Below, one piece after another: positions 7,875 through 15,968 of a DNA stretch of 22,534 nt (positions are counted from its first letter, which is position 1; each line of letters begins with the position of its first letter). This DNA is from Burkholderiaceae bacterium (GTDB lineage: Bacteria; Pseudomonadota; Gammaproteobacteria; Burkholderiales; Burkholderiaceae). Location of the stretch: the NCBI GenBank assembly GCA_947380285.1, contig CANCQD010000028.1, positions 1 through 22,534 on the forward strand, read 5' to 3'. Made by a program: the position numbers and the translations under genes. Below the pieces are notes generated by a model that worked only from the letters and a program-made list of their open reading frames with translations, did no database searches and was not told the DNA's origin.

Positions 7875-9167
7875 ATGGACACTTTTTTTGACGATTGGCC
7901 CCTTTATGGTCAAGTTGCTCTAGTCCTATTTTTACTAGCACTCTCTGGCTTTTTCTCAATGGCAGAAACCAGCATGCTGTCCTCCAATCGTCATCGCCTG
8001 CGCGCAATGGCTAACGGAGGTAACGCAGGCGCGGCACTTGCTGAAAGACTCTTAAAGCGCATTGATTCCTTATTATCAGTACTACTAATTTCCAACAACC
8101 TAATCAATACAGTTTTACCCATTCTGGTAACAGGCGTTGCCCTGCATATTTTTGGTGACAGCGGCCTTGTCCTTTCAATTGCTACTTTGGTAGTGGCGCT
8201 ACTCATCATCATCTTTAGCGAGATTACCCCCAAGGTCATTGGTGCTGCCTTCCCTGAAAAAATTGCCTCCAATGTGGGTTGGTTTATTTTGCCGCTGACT
8301 TTTGCACTTAAACCCTTACTTTGGTTTATCAATAGTTTCGTGTCTGGCTTGATGAAGGTGTCTGGCTTGCAATCTTCTTCTGATAGTAGGGCTATGAGCA
8401 AAGAAGAGTTACGCAGCCTGGTTTTAGAATCAAACCGCTTTGTCTCCAATCATCATCGCAATATTCTGCTCAACTTATTTAACCTAGAAAATATTACCGT
8501 TGATGATGTGATGACGCCGAGATTCAAAATTGAGGTTTTGGATTTATCAAGGCCTATTGATGAAGTGGTTCAACAACTGGAAACCTGTTATCACAACAAA
8601 TTACCAGTCTGTGACGGTGATTCTGAACGCATTGTGGGTATTCTCTCCGTCAAGAAAGCGCTGTCATTATTGGGTGACACCGATCTAAAGCATGAAGATT
8701 TTAGATCTTTGCTCAATGAGCCCTATTTCATTCCAAGTGGTACGCCGGTTCTACAGCAAATGCAATTTTTTCAAGATAACCAACAACGCTTAAGCCTGGT
8801 GGTGAATGAGTATGGCGAAGTTCTTGGCTTAGTGACCTTTGAAGATATTGTTGAAGAACTCATCGGCGAATTTACTACCTCCTTCTCAAATCTCTCTACG
8901 GATCCTCGCTGGCTTGCTGATGGCACATATCTAGCAACAGGTGGAGCTTCCCTGCGAGACCTCAATCGACTACTTAATTTGAATCTTCCCTTGGATGGAC
9001 CACGTACACTGAATGGCCTCATTCTTGAAAAACTCGAGGCCATTCCGGATCATGATGTCAGCATTCGTATTGCTGGAATTGTGATGGAAATCGTTCAATT
9101 TAATGAGCATGGGGTAAAAACAGTAAGGCTATATCGCCCCGCCACGCTGGCTCAAGAACCAGATTGA
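7875..9167 (+). CDS. CNNM/CBS/CorC-HlyC domain membrane protein (CorB/YfjD type)
   Basis: A 430-residue inner-membrane protein. The N-terminal CNNM domain (about residues 10-180) has four hydrophobic segments including the SGFFSMAETSML motif and SEITPK. It is followed by a CBS-domain pair beginning near VDDVMTPR (about 205-330) and a C-terminal CorC_HlyC domain. Relatives are implicated in magnesium (and cobalt) efflux or homeostasis. The frame extends to a TTG at 7842, but the ATG at 7875 has AGG at a usable distance and precedes the acidic start typical of the family. The stop overlaps the next gene's start by four bases (TTGA), so this gene is probably transcribed and translated together with the pilB-like gene. 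A specific symbol is not assigned among CorB, YfjD and YtfL types. Confidence 0.88.
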   Translation: MDTFFDDWPLYGQVALVLFLLALSGFFSMAETSMLSSNRHRLRAMANGGNAGAALAERLLKRIDSLLSVLLISNNLINTVLPILVTGVALHIFGDSGLVLSIATLVVALLIIIFSEITPKVIGAAFPEKIASNVGWFILPLTFALKPLLWFINSFVSGLMKVSGLQSSSDSRAMSKEELRSLVLESNRFVSNHHRNILLNLFNLENITVDDVMTPRFKIEVLDLSRPIDEVVQQLETCYHNKLPVCDGDSERIVGILSVKKALSLLGDTDLKHEDFRSLLNEPYFIPSGTPVLQQMQFFQDNQQRLSLVVNEYGEVLGLVTFEDIVEELIGEFTTSFSNLSTDPRWLADGTYLATGGASLRDLNRLLNLNLPLDGPRTLNGLILEKLEAIPDHDVSIRIAGIVMEIVQFNEHGVKTVRLYRPATLAQEPD

Positions 9168-10243
9168 GCGTTGTTGCTGATGACTCACTCATCATTCGCA
9201 CTTGGTATGAAATCGCCGCACATGCCCTAGACGCAAGAGCAAGTGATATTCATATAGAGGCTGGGACACTGGCTACATTAGTCCGCATTCGGGTAGACGG
9301 TCTTTTGCAAAAGCAGTCGCATCACTCTATTGAGATTCATGATCGCCTTATCACACGCATTAAGGTTCTTGCACGCTTAGATATTGCAGAAAAACGTCTT
9401 CCGCAAGATGGCCGCCTTTCCATAGGCCATGATTTTTCCAAACCTAATATTGATTGCCGAGTTTCGATTTTGCCGACCTTATATGGAGAAAAAGCTGTTA
9501 TTCGTATATTGCCAAGTTGTATTGATGACCTTGATCTTTGTGAAATTGGCCTCCTCTCAAACCAATTGGAGATATTCCAGAAAGTGCTCTCTCAACCGAA
9601 TGGACTCATCTTGGTGACAGGACCAACGGGGTGCGGCAAGACTCGCACACTCTACAGTTGTCTTCATCAACTCAATCAAGATCATCGCAACCTTTGCTCG
9701 ATTGAAGACCCCATTGAAATTCGTCTGGCAGGAGTCAATCAGGTTGCATATCACCCTAGAGCGGGTTTGGATTTTTCGACAATCATTCGCGCCCTACTTA
9801 GACAAGATCCTGATGTCATCATGATCGGGGAAATACGAGATGCCGCTACAGCTCAGCTGGCTATTCAGGCAGCGCAAACTGGGCATCTAGTGCTCAGCAC
9901 ATTACATACCCGCAATGCTCATGGAGCAGTTCCTAGACTTATCAACCTAGGAGTGGATCAGGAGTCTATTGAGTCATGTCTCTTAAGCGTTAGCTCACAG
10001 CGTTTAGTGCGCAAAACTTGTCATCAATGCCTTGGGGGCAAAGCAATGGCTAAGCCCCAATGCCCAGCGTGTAAAGGAAGTGGTTACTTTGGGCGCATTG
10101 GTGTCCATGAGGTGTTAAGTAAGGGTCATCTACTTAACTCATCTGCTTCACACATCAGCATGCGAGATGCAGGCTTGATTCATATAAAATCAGGTCTTAT
10201 TAATCAGACCTCTCTGGATGCAGAAGTAGGTGCATGGCATTAA
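9164..10243 (+). CDS. Short PilB/GspE-type secretion-pilus ATPase
   Basis: A 359-residue ATPase of the GspE/PilB family, which drives assembly of type IV pili or type II secretion pseudopili at the cytoplasmic face. Seen: Walker A GPTGCGKT (153-160; usually Ser at the Cys position), acidic box SIEDPIE (179-185), Walker B region VIMIGEIRDAATAQ (218-231), His box TGHLVLSTLHT (239-249), and a zinc tetracysteine at C286, C289, C300 and C303. It lacks the long N-terminal MshEN-type domain and is much shorter than PilB (about 560 residues); the frame begins directly at the N2 domain. The start is TTG at 9164, coupled to the preceding stop. The last 10 bases overlap the pilC-like gene. Whether it serves pili, secretion or DNA uptake is not decided. 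Confidence 0.88.
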   Translation: MSVVADDSLIIRTWYEIAAHALDARASDIHIEAGTLATLVRIRVDGLLQKQSHHSIEIHDRLITRIKVLARLDIAEKRLPQDGRLSIGHDFSKPNIDCRVSILPTLYGEKAVIRILPSCIDDLDLCEIGLLSNQLEIFQKVLSQPNGLILVTGPTGCGKTRTLYSCLHQLNQDHRNLCSIEDPIEIRLAGVNQVAYHPRAGLDFSTIIRALLRQDPDVIMIGEIRDAATAQLAIQAAQTGHLVLSTLHTRNAHGAVPRLINLGVDQESIESCLLSVSSQRLVRKTCHQCLGGKAMAKPQCPACKGSGYFGRIGVHEVLSKGHLLNSSASHISMRDAGLIHIKSGLINQTSLDAEVGAWH

Positions 10244-11280
10244 GCAAACAGGATCAACTCCATTTTGCCGAGCAGCTTTTAACGCTATTAGAGGCAGGTC
10301 TACCTCTCCTAAATGCGATTGAGCTTATTTATTCAACTGCCCCAAAACCCTGGCTTGTTTGGATTCATGACATTTATAGGCAACTGAAAAGGGGGGAAAG
10401 TTTTTCTCAATGCTTGCGCTCCGAAAAAAATCTATTCTCAATGGAGTTCATCAATCTCATTCGTGTTAGCGAACGAACTGGCGATTTCAATTTAGCTCTA
10501 AAGACAATTTGCCAGCAAATCGAGGACCAAATTGAGTTGCGTCGAAAGATCCAACAAGCGATGAGCTACCCGATCATTACCTTAGCCAGCTCTTGCCTCC
10601 TCGTTATCGTCATGATGATCTGGGTTGTGCCAGTCTTTAAGGATGTTTTTGCTCATTTTCAAGCAGAGCTGCCAGCGCCAACTAAAGCGTTAATTCAAGC
10701 ATCGTCCTGGTTTGAAGAATTCTCTGTTGAAATAGCTATAACCCTAGCCAGCCTTGCTGGACTCTTTAGTTTTGCATGGATAAAACTTCCTAAACTACAA
10801 AAATATTGCGATCGAATGAGTTTTACTATTCCCATGGTTGGTCAACTACTGAGATTGGCAACTCTTACCTGCTGGTGCCGAACATTGGGTCACCTACTGA
10901 AGTCTGGCTTACCCCTCCCAGATGCCCTTAGAGTTACTGCGCAATCATCCAACCACTGGCTCAGCCATGACTTTAGTGCTGAGATATTTAAACACCTGAC
11001 CCGTGGCTGGTCGCTTGGGGATGCGATAGTGAGAGCGGATCCCAAACGCTTACTATTTGATCTTGAGACATTACAACTATTGCGCGTCGCATCAGAAAGT
11101 GGTGCGCTTGCTGAAATGCTACAAAGACGCGCATCAATATTGGGCTCTCAATTAAGCAATCGACTCAACACCTTAAGTCAAAGCTTAGAACCTTTACTAA
11201 TTATTGTTGTTGGGCTCATTATTGGAAGCTTGGTCATCATCTTGTACCTCCCCATCTTTAACCTGGGGCAAATTGTTTAA
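10234..11280 (+). CDS. PilC/GspF-type inner-membrane platform protein
   Basis: A 348-residue type II secretion/type IV pilus platform protein. Two T2SSF domains are visible: FAEQLLTLLEAGLPLLNAIEL (11-31) starts the first and LTCWCRTLGHLLKSGLPLPDAL the second. Each ends in hydrophobic segments (about 114-136, 165-183 and 322-343). It is shorter than typical PilC (about 400 residues) because the N-terminal cytoplasmic linker is absent. It overlaps the ATPase gene by 10 bases, so the pair is probably translationally coupled. The prepilin peptidase gene that normally follows is missing; see the remnant right after the stop. No pilin gene lies in the window. Confidence 0.88.
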   Translation: MALSKQDQLHFAEQLLTLLEAGLPLLNAIELIYSTAPKPWLVWIHDIYRQLKRGESFSQCLRSEKNLFSMEFINLIRVSERTGDFNLALKTICQQIEDQIELRRKIQQAMSYPIITLASSCLLVIVMMIWVVPVFKDVFAHFQAELPAPTKALIQASSWFEEFSVEIAITLASLAGLFSFAWIKLPKLQKYCDRMSFTIPMVGQLLRLATLTCWCRTLGHLLKSGLPLPDALRVTAQSSNHWLSHDFSAEIFKHLTRGWSLGDAIVRADPKRLLFDLETLQLLRVASESGALAEMLQRRASILGSQLSNRLNTLSQSLEPLLIIVVGLIIGSLVIILYLPIFNLGQIV

Positions 11281-11376
11281 TGTGTATTAGTATTTTCTCG
11301 ATTAGGTCAGAATCCTTTGTCTTCTGGTAACCATTTTCTTGCCATTACTGGCATCATTGAGTTGTTATGGCCATAG
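11281..11376 (+). pseudogene. pilD: Probable 3' remnant of the prepilin peptidase gene pilD
   Basis: Directly after the pilC-like stop, the same frame stays open for 31 sense codons and ends at TAG (11374-11376), overlapping the coaE start by 10 bases. The encoded peptide ends LAITGIIELLWP, preceded by RLGQNPLSSGNHF. From memory of the family, type IV prepilin peptidases end with a similar block, PFGPYLA..G....LLWG; the stretch LA..G.I.LLW is shared. Position and strand are exactly those of pilD in the usual pilB-pilC-pilD-coaE order. I infer that nearly all of pilD was deleted, leaving only its last codons. The match is short and could be chance. Confidence 0.5.
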
Positions 11377-12053
11377 ACCCTACAACCCCCCCTTCAAAAC
11401 AGGCAAGCCTAGACACCCTAAAAGGGCATACACCTTTTGTAGGCCTTACTGGGGGCATTGGCTCAGGGAAAACCGCTGTCAGCGATAAACTCGCTCAATT
11501 GGGTGCTGGCATTATTGATACAGATCTCATTGCCCATCAAATCACCACCCCAAAAGGTGCTGCGATCCCCTTAATTCAAGAGTGGTTTGGTCCAAATTTT
11601 ATTGACTCAAGCGGAGCGTTAGATAGAGCGAAGATGCGTAACCTAGTATTTGCCGACCCCGAGGCGAGAAAAGCATTAGAGGCAATTACCCACCCCCTTA
11701 TTCGGGAAGAGACCATTCGGCAGGCAATGGAACTGATCAATGAAAAGGTTCCTTATGTTGTTTTTGTAGTGCCTCTATTAATTGAATCTGGGAACTGGAT
11801 GTCCGTCCTGGATTACTTGGTAGTGGTGGACTGTCCAGAGGAAGTCCAAATTGAGCGAGTGATGCACCGCAGCAAATTACCCCGAAATGAAGTTGAAAGA
11901 ATTCTCAAGACTCAAGTCAACAGACAAGAGCGGATTGCCTATGCGAATGTGGTCATTGAAAACCAAGGTAGCTTGGCCGACTTACAAGCCCAGATTTTAG
12001 AGTTGCACCAAAAAATCCTACAGAATCAGAAAGATCGCACCAGTTCGTCATAG
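11367..12053 (+). CDS. coaE: Dephospho-CoA kinase
   Basis: Catalyses the last step of coenzyme A synthesis, ATP-dependent phosphorylation of dephospho-CoA at the ribose 3'-hydroxyl. The 228-residue product has the P-loop GGIGSGKT (29-36), the substrate-site motif IIDTDLIAHQI (about 49-59) and the LVVVDCPEEVQIERVMHR block, all typical. The N-terminus is about 22 residues longer than usual and rich in Pro, Thr and Lys; no other in-frame start codon lies before the P-loop. No good ribosome binding site precedes the ATG, and its start overlaps the end of the pilD-like remnant, consistent with former translational coupling. zapD follows after 11 bases. Confidence 0.96.
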   Translation: MAIDPTTPPSKQASLDTLKGHTPFVGLTGGIGSGKTAVSDKLAQLGAGIIDTDLIAHQITTPKGAAIPLIQEWFGPNFIDSSGALDRAKMRNLVFADPEARKALEAITHPLIREETIRQAMELINEKVPYVVFVVPLLIESGNWMSVLDYLVVVDCPEEVQIERVMHRSKLPRNEVERILKTQVNRQERIAYANVVIENQGSLADLQAQILELHQKILQNQKDRTSSS

Positions 12054-12064
12054 AATATGGGCTT

Positions 12065-12817
12065 GTGATCGTCTACGAATACCCCTTCAATGAATTAGTT
12101 CGAAGCATGCTTCGGCTGGAGTATTTGTTCGCCCGCTTCAACCACTTTGTCCGCTCAGATGATCCAGAGTTACATCACAATGCCATCTCCATCTTGTTCG
12201 ATCTTGGTGACATTGGTGCTCGTGGTGACATCAAGTCTCTCCTGCTCAAAGAATTTGAACGTCAAAAATATGCACTCAATGGCTTGAAGTCATCGCAAAA
12301 AGTTGACCAAGAAGCGCTTACACAAACACTTTCTGAAATTGATGCGGTTGCTAGTGGCGTCAATCAATCTGCAGGCAGACCTAACTCAGCCATTACTGAG
12401 AGTGAATGGTTAAATGCTATTCGCACTAGATTAAATATTCCGGGCGGCACTAGCCCGATTGATTTGCCGAGTTATCACGCCTGGAAAAATAGCCCTACAT
12501 TCGAACGTCGTGACTTGCTAGAGAAATATGTCGCCCCACTCTTACCATGGCATGAAGCATGTCAGTTATTTTTAAGACTGCTTCGTCAATCAGGCGAAGC
12601 TAAGGATGTAGTGGCACATAACGGATCTTTTCAGCAGGCGCCCTCTGGAAAGGTTTACCAGTTAATGCGGATCGCTGTCGAAGATGATGCTTTGTTTTCA
12701 GAAATTAGCGCCAATAAATACTTACTCTCTGTACGCTTCTTAAGATCTGATCGGGATAAAAAAGCGCAGCTAGTGAATGTCGATGTTCCATTCAAACTCA
12801 CTCTCTGCCAGCTTTAA
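12065..12817 (+). CDS. zapD: Cell division protein ZapD
   Basis: ZapD binds the C-terminal tail of FtsZ and cross-links FtsZ filaments in the Z ring. The 250-residue product begins MIVYEYPFNELVRSMLRLEY, the conserved start of the family, and continues through FDLGDIGARGDIKSLLLKEFERQ with predicted helices, then a beta-rich C-terminal half ending DVPFKLTLCQL. The start is GTG at 12065. It lies 11 bases after coaE, matching the common coaE-zapD order. The yacG gene, often next in this series, is absent; instead the stop overlaps the convergent Nudix gene by four bases. Confidence 0.95.
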   Translation: MIVYEYPFNELVRSMLRLEYLFARFNHFVRSDDPELHHNAISILFDLGDIGARGDIKSLLLKEFERQKYALNGLKSSQKVDQEALTQTLSEIDAVASGVNQSAGRPNSAITESEWLNAIRTRLNIPGGTSPIDLPSYHAWKNSPTFERRDLLEKYVAPLLPWHEACQLFLRLLRQSGEAKDVVAHNGSFQQAPSGKVYQLMRIAVEDDALFSEISANKYLLSVRFLRSDRDKKAQLVNVDVPFKLTLCQL

Positions 12818-13230
12818 CTTAAAGACCTTCTAAGGCACTCCAGCATTGGCCATGCGGCTGGTAGCAAAGGTTCTACGCTGGGCGATTCTGCAGTCATCGA
12901 CTCCCAAGATAAGGCCTGTCCTTCACAACCCCTAGGAGTACCCGACCAATCTCTAATAATGCTTACATACAGACGAACATATGCGTGTGGATAGTCATGC
13001 TCAAGGACGGTTAACTCTTCACTAGTGCGAATATCAATACCAAGTTCTTCTTGTAGTTCACGTTGCAGTGCCTGAAAAACTGTTTCCCCTTTTTCAACTT
13101 TTCCACCTGGTACCTCCCAGTAACCAGCGTAAGGCTTGCCTTCAGGTCTTTGCCCTAGAAGATAGCGCCCTTCAGAATCAATCAATATTCCTGCAGCAAC
13201 AACAGTAATAGGGCGATTCATTTCACTCAT
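12814..13230 (-). CDS. Nudix hydrolase, MutT-like (8-oxo-dGTP diphosphatase type)
   Basis: A 138-residue Nudix hydrolase. The full Nudix box G-x5-E-x7-RE-U-xEE-x-G-U spans 43-65 (E49, R57, E58, E61, E62), which binds magnesium for pyrophosphate hydrolysis. The opening ITVVAAGILIDSEGRYLLGQRP and the downstream YVRLYVSII strand resemble MutT, which removes 8-oxo-dGTP from the nucleotide pool. The position by zapD, coaE and the DUF815 ATPase gene is where mutT is usually found in betaproteobacteria. Start may be ATG 13230 or the ATG nine bases later (13221); neither has a strong ribosome binding site. It follows the ATPase gene by 12 bases in the argJ operon. Substrate is inferred. Confidence 0.88.
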   Translation of the reverse strand: MSEMNRPITVVAAGILIDSEGRYLLGQRPEGKPYAGYWEVPGGKVEKGETVFQALQRELQEELGIDIRTSEELTVLEHDYPHAYVRLYVSIIRDWSGTPRGCEGQALSWESMTAESPSVEPLLPAAWPMLECLRRSLS

Positions 13231-13242
13231 TAGAAAATTGAC

Positions 13243-14100
13243 TTAAGACTTTGATCCAGCCCAATACTTAGCAAATTGCCAAGCAACGCGACCCGAACGT
13301 GAGCCACGCTCCAAAGCCCAAATCAAAGCTTCTGCACGCGCCGCATCAATTTGTGCAGCGCTTAATCCAAAATGCTGCAACCAATGTGCGACGATTGCTA
13401 AATACTCATCTTGTTTTGGTGGATAAAAAGACAACCAAAGACCAAAGCGCTCTGATAAAGAGATCTTCTCTTCAACTACTTCGCCAGGATGAATTTCTCC
13501 ATCGTCGTTATGAACATAACTCTCGTTATCCTTCATGTACTCTGGCAATAAATGACGGCGATTAGAGGTCGCGTAAATCAAAATATTGTCAACTTGGGCA
13601 GAAACAGAGCCATCCAAGGCTGACTTCATCGCTTTGTAACCAGACTCGCCATCCTCAAACGACAGATCATCGCAAAAAATGATGAAGCGCTCTGGGCGCT
13701 CAGCCAAAAGCTCAGTAATGTCAGCCAAATCAGCCAATTGCTCTTTTTCAACCTCAACCAAGCGCAAGCCTTGAACCGCGAACTCATGCAAGCTAGCCTT
13801 AATTAGCGAAGACTTACCAGTTCCCCTGGCACCCGTCAGCAAAATATTATTAGCTGGCTTTTTCTGGATAAAGTTTTTAGTGTTATCGCGTATTGCGTCG
13901 CGCTGACGATCGATATTCTGCAAATCCTCGAAGGTGATATCGGATACATGCTTTACTGGCTGCAGAAATCCAATGCTGCCAAAAATACTATCGCGACGAC
14001 GCCATCTAAACGCTGTTGATGACTTCCATTGCTCTTCCGTTAAAGGCTTTGGCAAAAAGGTATCGAGATGGTCTAAAAGACGGTCTAATTTTTCATTCAT
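13243..14100 (-). CDS. DUF815 family AAA ATPase
   Basis: A 285-residue cytoplasmic P-loop ATPase of the DUF815 family. Walker A is GARGTGKSS (90-98) and Walker B is FIIFCDD (139-145); ATSNRRHLLPE follows at the sensor-1 position, and SLSERFGLWLSF is a conserved block of the family. The N-terminal 80 residues include a basic patch (FRWRRR, 31-36). The biological role of the family is not established. It lies 15 bases after argJ and 12 before the Nudix gene, so the three form one transcription unit, an arrangement common in Burkholderiales. Confidence 0.9.
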   Translation of the reverse strand: MNEKLDRLLDHLDTFLPKPLTEEQWKSSTAFRWRRRDSIFGSIGFLQPVKHVSDITFEDLQNIDRQRDAIRDNTKNFIQKKPANNILLTGARGTGKSSLIKASLHEFAVQGLRLVEVEKEQLADLADITELLAERPERFIIFCDDLSFEDGESGYKAMKSALDGSVSAQVDNILIYATSNRRHLLPEYMKDNESYVHNDDGEIHPGEVVEEKISLSERFGLWLSFYPPKQDEYLAIVAHWLQHFGLSAAQIDAARAEALIWALERGSRSGRVAWQFAKYWAGSKS

Positions 14101-14115
14101 ATTTCTAGTGGTCTT

Positions 14116-15351
14116 TTATGAGCGGTAATCTGCGTTAATAGAGACGTAGTCGTGTGACAAATCACAAGTCCACATAGTCTGAGTTGCGTTGCCACGACCC
14201 AAGTCAATCTTGATTGTAATTTCTGGGGCTTGCATTACCCGCTGGCCGTCAAGCTCTTGATATTCGGGATTACGCCCACCATTCTTAGCAACCCATACAT
14301 CACCTAACCACATTTGCACATGATTCACATCTAAATCTGTAATGCCTGCATAGCCAATCGCCGCAAGGATACGTCCTAGATTAGGGTCACTAGCAAAGAA
14401 GGCTGTTTTTACCAATGGTGAATGTGCAACCGCCTTAGCGACCAAGCGACACTCTTCAATAGTTTTGCCTCCAACAACCTCAATCGTCATGAATTTAGTT
14501 GCGCCTTCGCCATCACGCACAATCATTTGAGCCAACTTTCTGGCTAGAGCAATTAGCGCATCTCGCAAGACAGCATAACTAGGATCGCTAACTGAATTAA
14601 TTAGTACCGCAGACTGACCCGTCGCCATAATGATGAAAGAGTCATTGGTTGATGTATCACCATCAATAGTAATGGCATTAAATGAGAGGTCAGCGACCTC
14701 ACGAGTCAGACTCCCCAAGAGTCCTGGAGCAAAACCAGCATCAGTCGCAATGAACCCGAGCATAGTTGCCATGTTTGGGTGAATCATGCCAGCGCCTTTG
14801 CAGATACCAGTAATGGTTACTTTCCCTGCAGGTGTATCTACCGTCATTGACGTTGCTTTAGACTGCGTATCGGTAGTCATGATCGCTTCAGCCGCATCAA
14901 ACCAGTTGTCCTCACCCAGGTTGGCCACTGCCTTTGGCAATGCGCTAATGATTTTTTCGATCGGAAGCGGCTCGAGAATCACGCCTGTGGAGAAAGGCAA
15001 AATCTGCTCTGGATGTAGATGGAGATCTTTAGCTAATGCTGCACAGGTTTCCAAGGCATGCTTCATGCCAGACTCACCTGTCCCAGCATTAGCATTCCCG
15101 GTATTGACTACCAGAGCCCGAATTTCACCATTGCGGCCCTCTTGCGCTAAATGCTCACGGCAAACTTGCACAGGGGCAGCGCAGAAACGGTTCAAGGTAA
15201 AAACGCCAGCCACCTGAGAACCAGGGGCTAAAGTCATTACCAATAAATCTTTGCGATTTGCCTTTTTAATTCCAGCTTCAGCAATGCCCATCTCAAAGCC
15301 TTTAACAGGCTTGAGATCAGCTTTTTGGGGGAGAGGTAGGTTAACTGTCAT
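14116..15351 (-). CDS. argJ: Bifunctional ornithine acetyltransferase / N-acetylglutamate synthase
   Basis: ArgJ moves the acetyl group from N-acetylornithine to glutamate (and may use acetyl-CoA), making the arginine pathway cyclic. The 411-residue precursor carries the self-cleavage motif [14 protein letters not shown] (185-198); cleavage before T196 frees the nucleophile and yields alpha and beta subunits. NTGNANAGTG (83-92) and [10 protein letters not shown] (121-130) are other family blocks, and the C-terminus [10 protein letters not shown] is intact. It is 38 bases downstream of aorE on the same strand with no terminator between, so aor transcription could read into argJ. The ATG has only a weak GAG ribosome binding site. 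Confidence 0.96.
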   Translation of the reverse strand: MTVNLPLPQKADLKPVKGFEMGIAEAGIKKANRKDLLVMTLAPGSQVAGVFTLNRFCAAPVQVCREHLAQEGRNGEIRALVVNTGNANAGTGESGMKHALETCAALAKDLHLHPEQILPFSTGVILEPLPIEKIISALPKAVANLGEDNWFDAAEAIMTTDTQSKATSMTVDTPAGKVTITGICKGAGMIHPNMATMLGFIATDAGFAPGLLGSLTREVADLSFNAITIDGDTSTNDSFIIMATGQSAVLINSVSDPSYAVLRDALIALARKLAQMIVRDGEGATKFMTIEVVGGKTIEECRLVAKAVAHSPLVKTAFFASDPNLGRILAAIGYAGITDLDVNHVQMWLGDVWVAKNGGRNPEYQELDGQRVMQAPEITIKIDLGRGNATQTMWTCDLSHDYVSINADYRS

Positions 15352-15389
15352 ATAAAAACTCGATAAATGGATTTGGAGTGGGTTTTAAG

Positions 15390-15686
15390 TCAACCCCCAC
15401 CTCTACGAGTATAAAGATCAAATCGCTTTAGGGCAGCTTCGCAATCATCCCGTGTCCCACCTTCAGAAAACTCAAGTCTTAAGTGAAGAACTGGAATCTC
15501 CAATAGTGCAATCTTTCTAACAGGCTGACTGGTCCCGAAAATCTGCAATTGAGGGTGATCCGCTTCTTTTAAGACCCGGCCATCTATTTGAAGGGTGGTG
15601 CTGGGGTAGAGATTACCCAAGGCTTGAGGCAGCCACCGCACCAAGTCAGCACTTGTGCACCCCATCCTTCTTTCAAATTGCGTCAT
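15390..15686 (-). CDS. aorE: Small aldehyde oxidoreductase operon protein (AorE-like), function unknown
   Basis: A 98-residue soluble protein that I cannot place in a characterised family. It has no membrane segment or signal peptide. Visible features are MGCTSADLVRWLP (8-20), the mixed beta-like middle QIDGRVLKEADHPQLQIFG, a hydrophobic run IALLEIPVLHLRLEF (59-73), and a C-terminal tail RRGGG with three glycines (96-98). It is the last of five tightly spaced aor genes, 18 bases after the MoaD-like gene. The Aromatoleum aor operon also has a small fifth gene after aorD, which is the basis for the symbol. A role in tungsten-pterin insertion or assembly is only an inference. The start ATG has no Shine-Dalgarno; a later ATG (15665) is possible. 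Confidence 0.72.
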   Translation of the reverse strand: MTQFERRMGCTSADLVRWLPQALGNLYPSTTLQIDGRVLKEADHPQLQIFGTSQPVRKIALLEIPVLHLRLEFSEGGTRDDCEAALKRFDLYTRRGGG

Positions 15687-15704
15687 TCAGGAAAAAGGGA
15701 TCTA

Positions 15705-15959
15705 TTAGCCACCAGCCACTGGAGGGCATATGGCTAGAGCATCATTGACCTTAAGAGCATATTGATCGCGCTCATGCGGCTTGATATAAACCCCATTTAC
15801 CATGACTAAATGGGCTGATTTACTGGGAATTTTGTACAGAATGATTACATCGCCAATTGTGCTGCCTTCGGCTAACTCAATATCTGCTTCGATGCTATTT
15901 TTTTTATTAGGCGGTAAATAGCTTGCCAAGCTGGCAAACAACTTCAAAGTGATCTGCAT
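15705..15959 (-). CDS. aorD: MoaD/ThiS-like sulfur-carrier protein (AorD-like)
   Basis: An 84-residue ubiquitin-fold protein of the MoaD/ThiS family, ending in PPVAGG with the C-terminal Gly-Gly (83-84) that is adenylated and thiocarboxylated to carry sulfur. Typical elements are MQITLKLFASLASYLP at the start, MVNGVYIKPHERDQYALKVNDALAICPPVAGG toward the end (53-84), and a variable middle. Because molybdopterin synthesis normally has its own MoaD, this copy is likely dedicated to the tungsten-pterin cofactor of the neighbouring oxidoreductase; this is inferred from context. It is nine bases after aorC, with AAGAG six bases before the ATG. Confidence 0.88.
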   Translation of the reverse strand: MQITLKLFASLASYLPPNKKNSIEADIELAEGSTIGDVIILYKIPSKSAHLVMVNGVYIKPHERDQYALKVNDALAICPPVAGG

Positions 15960-15968
15960 TCTAAGAGC

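Noticed and set aside
7991..8449. 152-codon open frame on the minus strand
   Set aside because: Lies wholly antisense within the CorC-like gene, with no recognisable protein features; a coding shadow.
14786..15217. 143-codon open frame on the plus strand
   Set aside because: Wholly antisense to argJ; its composition is a mirror of the argJ codons.
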